From: JBBIWA01 sp037439425
Lineage (GTDB): Bacteria; Acidobacteriota; Blastocatellia; RBC074
Assembly: GCA_037439425.1 (NCBI GenBank)
Contig: JBBIWA010000061.1
Span: forward strand, 1-36,441
Reading direction: 5' to 3'
DNA length: 36,441 bases
The translations under genes were made by a program, and so were the position numbers. The notes below the pieces were generated by a model that worked only from the letters and a program-made list of their open reading frames with translations, had not been told where the DNA came from and did no database searches. Shown here in pieces: positions 17,419 to 24,478 of this stretch (its first letter is position 1; each line of letters opens with the position of its first letter).

Positions 17419-18204
17419 CTACATTCTGAATTTTTCCCCCAAGTAGATCCGCCTGACTTCGGGGTCAGTGGTCAACTCTTCAGGGGTTCCCGCACGAAAG
17501 ATCTCTCCTTGATTGATGATGTAAGCTCGATCAGTAATGGCCAGCGCTTCGCGCACATTATGATCGGTCATCAGAATGCCAATGCCGCGTCCCCGCAGCT
17601 CGGCAATGATCCGCTGAAGGTCATCTATTGCAATCGGATCAATCCCCGCAAACGGCTCGTCCAGTAGAATAAACTGCGGTTCAATCGCCAGACACCGGGC
17701 AATCTCAGTGCGGCGGCGTTCCCCACCAGAAAGAGCATACCCTTTATTGCGGCGAACCAGACCGAGATGGAACTCTTCAATCAAGCTCTCGAGCCGCTCA
17801 TAACGCTCCTCGCGCGTCAGCTTGCGAGTTTCAAGGATCGCGAGAATATTCTCTTCAACCGTCAGTTTGCGAAAGATCGAAGGTTCTTGCGGCAGATAAC
17901 TGATTCCATACCGCGCCCGCTTGTACAGCGGTAGGTGCGTAATGTCGCGCTCACCAAGCACAACTCGCCCTGCCTCCGGGGCTTCCAGACCTACGATCAG
18001 GTAAAAAGTCGTCGTCTTACCGGCCCCATTAGGCCCTAACAATCCGACTACCTCACCGCGACGAACTATGACGGAGACGTTGTTGACGACGCAACGACCA
18101 CGATAGGATTTGCGAAGATTCTCAGCACGTAACGCTGCAACAACTCCCGCTAGTCCGTCTAGAGACTGACCGGCGCCCGCTGTGTTAGGCGCCTCCTGCA
18201 CCAC
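17419..18204 (-). CDS. lptB: LptB, ATPase of the lipopolysaccharide exporter
   Basis: LptB drives extraction of LPS by the LptB2FG complex at the inner membrane. Walker A is GPNGAGKTTT, the Q-loop lies in SYLPQEPSIFRKL, the signature is LSGGERRR, and Walker B is FILLDEPFAGIDP. The C-terminal TDHNVREAL and YIINQGEI blocks are typical of LptB. The frame continues to a TTG at 18261 that overlaps the previous stop, but the GTG at 18204 has AGGAGGAGGG six bases upstream and is preferred, giving 261 residues with a short unconserved N-terminal tail. It follows the LptC/LptA fusion and precedes rpoN by 40 bases. Confidence 0.93.
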   Translation of the reverse strand: MVQEAPNTAGAGQSLDGLAGVVAALRAENLRKSYRGRCVVNNVSVIVRRGEVVGLLGPNGAGKTTTFYLIVGLEAPEAGRVVLGERDITHLPLYKRARYGISYLPQEPSIFRKLTVEENILAILETRKLTREERYERLESLIEEFHLGLVRRNKGYALSGGERRRTEIARCLAIEPQFILLDEPFAGIDPIAIDDLQRIIAELRGRGIGILMTDHNVREALAITDRAYIINQGEIFRAGTPEELTTDPEVRRIYLGEKFRM

Positions 18205-18257
18205 AATGGGCCCTCCTCCTACTGCATCTGTCACTCTCTTGCATCTCCTGCTCGACC

Positions 18258-20510
18258 TCAAGGCTGAATGCGGTGAGTTGTTCTCACGCGTCTTATGCCA
18301 CCCTCATCATCTGCCTCGATCTTAGCATCGCGTAAATGCAAAGTCAATCTAGCCCCACTGGTGGTCACGAAACGTTCCCGCTGCTGAGTTTCCACGCGCG
18401 CAAGATTACCGGTCAAGATCACAGTATCGGAGACCACCTGATACTCCACCTGATCTCCGGTTGCGCGTCTGCTCGGCTGCTGGAGCACCACATTGCGCTG
18501 CGCCAGCAGCCGCTCCAGTTTGTGTTCCTCGCTCAGAAAAGCTTCTGCCTGTGCCGCTTCCAGGCGATCAGCTCCTTGCCTGAGCTTCACATTTCCCTCG
18601 TAACGCACCACTCGCCTGGCTTCGGTATAGCTCAGTTGATCGGCCGTGGCAAAAATCGGGACGACCTCCTTGCGTCCTTTCGCTACCTCTCGCTCAACCT
18701 CATAGAGTGCTGACTCGACCGACCCAAAGGCCTGCATCAGCCGTTCATTTTTATCCAGCTCGATCGTCTCGGCGCGCACGAAATTATCATCTTGCCAGGC
18801 GCGAGCATTGCCTTGATAACGCGCTGCCCCTTCGCGGTGGCGCACCACTGCACTCTCAGCAGCAATGAAGATCGGAGCCTGATTCTTCTTAAAAGGAGCT
18901 GCGCCACCGGTCGTTTCGCGGCTGTAGTAAGTTGTCTGAACCCGACCGCGTGCCACCGTCTCCCCAGTCTCAATATTGGCATCCAGCTCAGTGGCACTGG
19001 TGCGCGCGACAGCATCCCAGACGAGCGGCTTCCCACGCAGAGCAATCACCCCCGTGGCCGCAGTGTAGACAGCCCGCGCCGCCGTCGCAGTTCGCTCGCC
19101 ATCGGTGAATTTAGCCTCACCTTCGAGTGTCATCTCTACTATCTCCTGGCTAGCCTGCTCGAAAATGGCCACTAACTTCTTACCGCTGAGCACCCGCTTC
19201 GGCCGGTGACTGGCAGCAGGCAGCGGCTCGAATTCAACCACCACACCGCCGTCGGCCAGAAAAGATCTCACTGCATTGTTGGTCTCATAAAACTGAGCCG
19301 TCAGATGAGGCGCGCGCAGGCGTTTGATCTCAGCCTGCGGACCGGCAGGCGGCCTCACCGTGAGCACTGCCTGCCCAGTGGCTTCAGCGCGCTGAAGATA
19401 CTTTCCATCCGGTCTGAAGTGCAGCACTACCGCATCAGCCTCAAGCACTCGCTCCGATTGGCCAACCTTACTTGAGGCCCCTTCCACGGGCGGGAGCTTC
19501 ACCAGGGTCCGTCCCTGACCGAGGATCGAAGCTAGCTCGCTGCCTTGGGCTGCCGGAGTAAAGCGCGCTTCTAGTTTCTCAGCCGTTATCTCTCGCAGCG
19601 CATCTTTCTCTAGTGACCGCGCACGGGCAGCTGAAGTGGCCACCACCAGCTTGAGCCGCTGCTCCTCATCGAAGTGAAAATCCATATCCTGCGACTTGAT
19701 CTCGGAGGCCTTCCCTCGTTCATTCGAATGCAGGACCGCATTTCCGCGCATCTCAATGCGTAGTAGTTTATGAGTCTGCGGGTGGAATACCCCGCTCACC
19801 AAGTCGGCTCGAGCTGAGCGCAGGCCGTGCGTCAGGTGGACCTCTCCTGTAAAGCGCGCCACCCCGTCAAGCTGAGCTAAATCGGCGCGCTGAGCGTGAA
19901 TCTCTAGCGGCGTCACATTGCCACGTAGGTGGGAAGCCGTGATGAGCAAATGAACATCTTTCAGTAAAGCCAGATTACGCTCTCTGGTATAGAGCACCGC
20001 TCCCACTGAAGAACCACTCATCTCGGCGCGTCTGAAGTTGATTGCGACTTCCGTATTAGCCACCCGCGTGTGTTGATTGTAACTGAGCGACTCGGTCTTC
20101 ACTTCCAGCCCGTCAGCACTGCTGATTATCACATTCCCGGTGAAAGTAATAATCCCTTCCGATTGCTGGTAGAGGCCAAAGTCAGCGCGGACGCGCGCGC
20201 TCTCACTGCCATCCGAGTCGAAGGCAATCAGTTCCAGCTTCTCCAGTTGGTGGTGGCCATCATCATAGCTGGTATCGCGCGCCGCCAGGAGGCGGAATTT
20301 TTCTCGCCCATTTTCGGAGCTGACGTACTGGTAGCCTTCGGTAATGGCGACGACTCTGCCGCTGAGGCCTCTCTTCGTGCGCGCAAGCTGCGGCTGGGTC
20401 TGGAGTTGACTGCCACGTTTGACAAAAGAGATGATGAGTAAGCCGATGATGCCGAGCAAAACAATCAAAGAAAGGATGCGGGCCAAGTAAAGCAGTTTAT
20501 CCTTCAACAT
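18258..20510 (-). CDS. LptC-LptA/OstA-like fusion protein for LPS transport
   Basis: A 750-residue envelope protein. The ATG at 20510 follows GGAGAGGAGAAACTC, so upstream in-frame codons to 20672 are discarded. A single N-terminal anchor (about 11-29, LSLIVLLGIIGLLIISF) and the following ~170 residues look like LptC. The rest consists of repeated OstA-type beta-jellyroll stretches with recurrent motifs such as GVARFTGEVHL, RVVRYEGNVKLRQGADRLEA and DTVILTGNLARVE. This combines the inner-membrane LptC and periplasmic LptA bridge in one chain; its place directly before lptB supports a role in LPS export. Divergence is strong, so individual domain limits are approximate. Confidence 0.8.
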   Translation of the reverse strand: MLKDKLLYLARILSLIVLLGIIGLLIISFVKRGSQLQTQPQLARTKRGLSGRVVAITEGYQYVSSENGREKFRLLAARDTSYDDGHHQLEKLELIAFDSDGSESARVRADFGLYQQSEGIITFTGNVIISSADGLEVKTESLSYNQHTRVANTEVAINFRRAEMSGSSVGAVLYTRERNLALLKDVHLLITASHLRGNVTPLEIHAQRADLAQLDGVARFTGEVHLTHGLRSARADLVSGVFHPQTHKLLRIEMRGNAVLHSNERGKASEIKSQDMDFHFDEEQRLKLVVATSAARARSLEKDALREITAEKLEARFTPAAQGSELASILGQGRTLVKLPPVEGASSKVGQSERVLEADAVVLHFRPDGKYLQRAEATGQAVLTVRPPAGPQAEIKRLRAPHLTAQFYETNNAVRSFLADGGVVVEFEPLPAASHRPKRVLSGKKLVAIFEQASQEIVEMTLEGEAKFTDGERTATAARAVYTAATGVIALRGKPLVWDAVARTSATELDANIETGETVARGRVQTTYYSRETTGGAAPFKKNQAPIFIAAESAVVRHREGAARYQGNARAWQDDNFVRAETIELDKNERLMQAFGSVESALYEVEREVAKGRKEVVPIFATADQLSYTEARRVVRYEGNVKLRQGADRLEAAQAEAFLSEEHKLERLLAQRNVVLQQPSRRATGDQVEYQVVSDTVILTGNLARVETQQRERFVTTSGARLTLHLRDAKIEADDEGGIRRVRTTHRIQP

Positions 20511-20719
20511 GAGTTTCTCCTCTCCTCCCAGCCAGGGGATTATATCATTACTGGCCTGCTGACATAGGGTGAGAGAGCGGCACGACAGCTCTGAAGAATC
20601 ACTCCCAAGCCGTCGGCGGGAATGATCGCCAAGAAGCACCTGGTGCATCGCTTCAGCGGTCATCGGGCTCATTCATCTCAAGTGGCATCCTCGGCTGAGG
20701 GTGCTCTTGAAGGAGAAGT
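20511..20719. other. Divergent spacer before lptC/A
   Basis: It contains the extended -10 element for the minus-strand cluster. No promoter was recognised for the plus-strand pseudogene that follows. Confidence 0.4.
20539..20547 (-). promoter_or_regulatory. Extended -10 promoter for the lpt-rpoN-pts cluster
   Basis: On the minus strand the sequence TGATATAAT is a perfect extended -10 (TGn plus TATAAT). Transcription would start about 20 bases before the ATG at 20510. No good -35 is visible, as is common with extended -10 promoters. The identical nonamer occurs before recA. Confidence 0.5.
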
Positions 20720-21202
20720 ATGCCTACCGCACGGTGGGCGAGGATAAGCACCATCGTTCTCCTCTTTATCGGAACGTCCATTGCCTTTTTGACAATCCCT
20801 GATTTATCTTCGGGGCGAAATGAAGGACTTTTGTAAATGAGAAGAGGGAAACCTCTGAAGATTTTGCTCGATGCCGATATCAGTGGTGATCTCAACGATG
20901 CGCTTGCTCTCGCCTACTTGCTCAAGCAGCCGCAGTGTGAGCTGTGGGGCATCGCGACGCTTGGCGGCCGGCCAGAGAAGCGAGCGGCCTTAACCAGCGC
21001 GCCGGGTCTTGAGGAAGAGTAAAACATTGTGTGCGATCCGCACGCAGCTGCCATTGTCTTTGCAGCTCCGCTCGAACTCACGTCGGTGGGTTTTGACCTC
21101 GCCGGGCAATGCCGTGTGGCCTACAGCGTGGATGTGGTGAAGTTCTTTGAGCATTATTTTGCAGTCGTTGGTAGTGAAACTGTGCATGAAGGTGCTATCT
21201 GA
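20720..21202 (+). pseudogene. Decayed secreted nucleoside hydrolase
   Basis: An ATG at 20720 after AAGGAG begins a signal-peptide-like segment (RISTIVLLFIGTSIAFL) that runs into an in-frame TAA at 20834-20836. The same frame continues with KILLDADISGDLNDALALAY, the N-terminal calcium/ribose-binding motif of inosine-uridine nucleoside hydrolases (normally DTDxGxDxDDA), and EKRAALTSA. After a second stop (TAA, 21020-21022) the frame resumes with NIVCDPHAA and TSVGFDLAGQCR, which resemble a later region of the enzyme. About 100 codons in the middle and the C-terminal third are missing. The gene cannot make a working hydrolase unless the stops are sequencing errors, which would not explain the missing parts. 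Confidence 0.65.
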
Positions 21203-21322
21203 TCAATGCACAACGAGGCGCCGCATCCGACCGCCTTGTGCTCGTGACCGCAGGCAAAAACTGCGCAGGGGCCGAATGAGGGTGCGACGGATGGCCTCTA
21301 TCGCACCCAAGATGAGCAATAG

Positions 21323-21967
21323 ATGAAGCTGATCCTGCTGTTGCTTCTCAGTATCGTCGGTCTTTTCCTCGGCCTCGCCGTAGTCTGGCGCCTGGCTTCC
21401 CGGCGTCAGGCGCTGCCCTGCCCCGCGCGGTTGAGCTGGCTCGTGGAGCTCGAGAACCCGCTGACGAGGGTCAATCGGGCTGCGGTCATCGTCCAGCATG
21501 TGGGCATCGAGCCAGGCATGGCCGTGCTCGACATTGGGTGCGGTCCGGGGCGCCTGACTATCCCTGTCGCGAAGCGCGTTGGACAGCAGGGTGAGATTGT
21601 CGCCGTCGACATGCAGGCCGGGATGCTGCGTCGAGCTCAGGAACGAGCTCAGGCGGCGAGCCTGACGAATATTCGGTTCATTCAGGCCGAAGTCGGAGCG
21701 GGCCAACTGGAGCGTCGCCACTTCGATCGAGCCTTGTTGATTACCACCCTTGGGGAGATCCGGAACCGCGAGGTGGCGCTCAGAGAGATCTATGATGCCC
21801 TTAAGCCTGGCGGCATCCTATCGGTGACCGAGAGCCTGTTCGATCCCCACTTCCAACGTCGTGATACGGTCGTGCAGCTTGCCGAGGCAGCGGGATTCAG
21901 AGAAAAGGCATTCTTCGGCGGCCGCTTCGCCTTCACGTTGCTCCTTGAGAAGCCCAGTTGCGGCTGA
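21323..21967 (+). CDS. Membrane-anchored class I SAM-dependent methyltransferase
   Basis: A 214-residue protein with an N-terminal hydrophobic segment (about 3-22, LILLLLLSIVGLFLGLAVV) followed by a Rossmann methyltransferase domain. The SAM motif VLDIGCGPG lies at 68-76, motif II VAVDMQAGM follows, and ALKPGGILSVTES is the usual motif after strand five. It resembles UbiE/MenG-like and unclassified methyltransferases, but no substrate can be assigned. The anchor suggests a lipid or membrane substrate. No strong ribosome binding site is visible. It stands alone between pseudogene and repeats. Confidence 0.82.
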   Translation: MKLILLLLLSIVGLFLGLAVVWRLASRRQALPCPARLSWLVELENPLTRVNRAAVIVQHVGIEPGMAVLDIGCGPGRLTIPVAKRVGQQGEIVAVDMQAGMLRRAQERAQAASLTNIRFIQAEVGAGQLERRHFDRALLITTLGEIRNREVALREIYDALKPGGILSVTESLFDPHFQRRDTVVQLAEAAGFREKAFFGGRFAFTLLLEKPSCG

Positions 21968-22255
21968 GAGAATCTCACTCAAACGCGGGCTGTCCTAGGT
22001 CGACCAAGGCATAACAAGCTGCCAACCTTAGCCCGCCGCGGCCAGTGCGCCCGGCCGCCTCTTTTTCAGCCATCATTTGATTGAATTGGTTGATTGCAAT
22101 CAACCGAGTGACCGATCCCGACAGACAGCAGCGTGAATTGCAGCCCGTTGCCGGTCTTGATCTGGCTGCAGTCTTTGCACTCACGGCAAATGGAGAAGTA
22201 GATCAGCGAGAGCGTCGTAGCGTGGTGTGTCTGGGTTTGACCTAGTCGCCGACTT

Positions 22256-22280
22256 GCCTGCGCGCGGCGCGCAAGCAGGC
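22256..22280. repeat. GC-rich palindrome, copy 2
   Basis: GCCTGCGCGC, G, then GCGCGCAAGCAGGC makes a near-perfect hairpin with two extra bases (AA) in one arm. It matches the reverse complement of the element at 9900-9932 across the core. Confidence 0.6.
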
Positions 22281-22370
22281 GATGCACATCCGCGATCACG
22301 CCAGTCGCGCGGACCGAAGAGGAACCCATTGATCGTGTCGCGCACAGGGAGGCGAGCGCGGGTGCCCAAA

Positions 22371-22426
22371 CGGTAGCGAGCGTGGCTTCCTGAGCTGGTC
22401 GCTTGAGGGGGACCCGCTCGCTACCG
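22371..22426. repeat. Perfect 12-bp inverted repeat with 32-base loop
   Basis: The arms are CGGTAGCGAGCG (22371-22382) and CGCTCGCTACCG (22415-22426), followed by CTCGCGGTAC that partly repeats the motif. It lies downstream of the minus-strand amidase gene without a T-run. It could be a REP-like element or a processing signal. Confidence 0.6.
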
Positions 22427-22489
22427 CTCGCGGTACTTACGGGTGGGGCTTGCAAGGGCCCCCACACACATAGAGCCTACCGCTTGCCG

Positions 22490-23509
22490 CTACTGATTCG
22501 GCAGATACTTCTTCGGGAACTTGGCCACGACGGTGTAGTTCGGGTCCACAGCATTGGCTATGCGTGTGAGGCCTACTTGCGAGACGACTTGAAAGGCTTC
22601 CCACTTCTCAAAGCCGTAATCTTCGACCAGCCAGTGGATCAACTCAATTTGCGCAATGCGGAAGGCATCCATCAGCGGGCGCACGCTGCCAGTCGCCATG
22701 ATGTATTGGTCGTTTTCAATGCGCGGCCAGTTGATCTTCTTGTTCTTAATCAGCTCAAACTGAAACGTCACATCCATCGTCGTCTCTAGCCCGGAGCCGC
22801 AGACTTCGCCATCGCCCTGCAGCGCGTGGCCATCACCAAAATAGAAGAGCGCACCTTCGTGAAAGATCGGCAAATAGACAGTCGCGCCTTCGCAAACGTC
22901 CGAGGCATCCATATTGCCGCCAAACTCCCCCGGCCAAAGCCCGCCCCAGGATTGCTCGCCCGGCGGCGCTACGGCGACGCGACCGAGCATCGGTTTGAGC
23001 TCCACTTCGATTCGCTTCATCCGACTGTTAGGCAGCTCCAGGATACCAAGATTGCGCGCGCGATCCAGTTTCCAGATGAACCGTTTGGCCGGAATCGGAT
23101 CATTGAGCACCGGAGTGTACTTGTCATTGGCCAGCGCGCTGAAATTCGGTGTGTGCACCGAAACAGCCACGTCCCGATTGGGACGCAGCTTGAGAATCTT
23201 GACCACCAGTGTGTCATTGGGTGTCGCGCCTTCGATGTAGAAAGGCCCAACTTCGCCCGGCCAGGCGCCCCCATCTCTTTCATACCACTCACCCCAGAGC
23301 GTGTGGGTTTCAACAACGTCACCCGGCTTGAGACGCAAGACCGGCTCACGCTTGGCAAACGTCGGATAGCCAACCTTGGGCGTGAAGCGATGGGTTTCGG
23401 CAGAGACAGTGAAGACTGGCAGCAAAAGCAGCGCCAGAGACAGTGCCAGAGACAGTGCCAGAGACAGTGAAAGACCTAGAACCTTGCAATAGAAAGGCTG
23501 TGGTTGCAT
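22490..23509 (-). CDS. Secreted acetamidase/formamidase-family protein
   Basis: A 339-residue member of the FmdA/AmdA family, which hydrolyses short amides to acid and ammonia. The ATG at 23509 is preceded by GGAGGAGAAG and starts a signal peptide with a long hydrophobic core and an SA-E cleavage-like site, so the enzyme is exported; upstream in-frame codons to 23743 have no such support. The mature part shows LKPGDVVETHTLWGEW, GPFYIEGATPNDTLVV, WGGLWPGEFGGNMD, YFGDGHALQGDGEVCG and the C-terminal domain. Gly/His/Asp-rich metal-binding loops (GDGHALQGDGE) are conserved. Secretion is less common than cytosolic location in this family. Three exact 12-bp repeats code for part of the signal core. 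The true substrate is unknown. Confidence 0.88.
   Translation of the reverse strand: MQPQPFYCKVLGLSLSLALSLALSLALLLLPVFTVSAETHRFTPKVGYPTFAKREPVLRLKPGDVVETHTLWGEWYERDGGAWPGEVGPFYIEGATPNDTLVVKILKLRPNRDVAVSVHTPNFSALANDKYTPVLNDPIPAKRFIWKLDRARNLGILELPNSRMKRIEVELKPMLGRVAVAPPGEQSWGGLWPGEFGGNMDASDVCEGATVYLPIFHEGALFYFGDGHALQGDGEVCGSGLETTMDVTFQFELIKNKKINWPRIENDQYIMATGSVRPLMDAFRIAQIELIHWLVEDYGFEKWEAFQVVSQVGLTRIANAVDPNYTVVAKFPKKYLPNQ
23433..23468. repeat. 12-bp tandem repeat x3 in the signal-peptide codons
   Basis: GCCAGAGACAGT is repeated three times without mismatch (23433-23444, 23445-23456, 23457-23468). On the minus strand each unit codes for a Leu-Ser-Leu-Ala block in the hydrophobic core of the amidase signal peptide. 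Changes in unit number would stay in frame and alter signal length by four residues. An additional GCAGAGACAGTGAA lies nearby at 23400-23413. Confidence 0.9.
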
Positions 23510-23679
23510 TCTTCTCCTCCCCCGAAAATCCTGGGTACGCCGCTCGTCCCGCCTGCAATTGATTTTCGTCGCTTTCAGGGCATCGTCCGGGACGACATAA
23601 ACGACTCCTGCGGAAAATCCCTGGGAGCGCACGCATCCTTGCATGCCTGTCTTCGTTAAGCAGGTCGTTACTGGAGACC

Positions 23680-23742
23680 GAGCACGCTCGCAAGCGTGCG
23701 CTCCCAGGTTTTCGTCACTTTCAGGGCGTCGCGCGAGTGACA
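23680..23742. repeat. 63-bp dispersed repeat, copy B
   Basis: The length and orientation equal copy A at 14027-14089. The leading 20 bases (GAGCACGCTCGCAAGCGTGC) are identical and the trailing GTCGCGCGAGTGACA differs by one base. The middle 28 bases are only partly conserved, which points to stem-structure conservation. Confidence 0.7.
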
Positions 23743-24220
23743 TCTATGACTCCGAAGCTTTCGGCCTTTGCAAGCCGAAAGAAAATAACAAGACCGGCCG
23801 CTGCCCTTATGCGGCTATCTTGTAACAACCCTGGAAGGAAAACACGAAGACACCAAGTTTCACCAAGAGCACCAAGAAGATCTTTGTGTCTTTCTCTACC
23901 TTCGCGTCTTAGTTTTTCAAAGGTGCTTTGGCCCGGTTCGGTTGCTGCCAGCATCTTGCGACCGGCTGGAACTGAGCCCGAGTCTTTAGTCCAGAGCGAG
24001 TCACTGACACGGCGCAACTACGATTATCTTGTGTCCTCCCCGATGGATTGAACCGATGGGGTCTGTTTGCGCCAGAGTCTCAGGGCGTGGTCAAAGACAA
24101 CCTGAAAGACTCCACCGTTCTTCCTGATCTCTGATGCCGCACAGTCTTAATCCCATCACACTCTACTGCTTCATTGTTTCAGGGCGCCGCAACGCGGCAT
24201 GAAGGCTCCTCGGAATAATG

Positions 24221-24294
24221 AACCACAAAGGACTAAGCCGCAGCACGAAGAATCCGATCTGGGTTTTCTGCCCTCCTTCGCGCTCTTCGTGGTT
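24221..24294. repeat. Degenerate long inverted repeat (AACCAC...GTGGTT)
   Basis: The outer ends AACCAC (24221-24226) and GTGGTT (24289-24294) are complementary, with internal CACGAAG and CTTCGTG-like segments giving an imperfect hairpin. A similar unit lies at 23843-23912. This is a dispersed noncoding repeat type, not a gene. Confidence 0.4.
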
Positions 24295-24478
24295 AATTCC
24301 TTATCCTAAGGTTAAGAGCATCTGACAAAACTTACCGCCGCAGACTATTGAGAACGCAGAGAAGTAACAAATCTTCCCACTCAGGCTCGACATTCTGTAG
24401 TGCCCTCGGCGCTCTCAGCGTACTCCGCGGTTTTGATAGGCATTCTAAGTGCTTTGATTAAGTTCGGCAAGTGTTGCT

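Larger units (their letters stand above)
21968..22489. other. Repeat-bearing intergenic region
   Basis: There is no supported gene. It holds the GC-rich palindrome at 22256-22280 and the perfect inverted repeat at 22371-22426. Frames on either strand lack ribosome binding sites and protein-like composition. Confidence 0.5.
23510..24478. other. About 970-base noncoding region with dispersed palindromes
   Basis: No gene is supported. It holds copy B of the 63-bp repeat (23680-23742), and a related stretch near 23560-23600 with GTCGCTTTCAGGGCATCGTC that matches part of it. A degenerate element follows at 23843-23912 that begins CACGAAGACACCAAG and ends near CTTCGCGTCTT. Another at 24221-24294 is bounded by AACCAC and GTGGTT. 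These imperfect long hairpins look like non-autonomous repeats in decay. Confidence 0.55.

Noticed and set aside
20653..20895. 80-codon minus-strand frame before lptC/A
   Set aside because: It overlaps the nucleoside hydrolase remnant on the other strand and has no family resemblance.
22826..23470. 214-codon frame antisense to the amidase
   Set aside because: Its C-terminus is just the tandem repeat read in another frame, and the amidase on the other strand is conserved.
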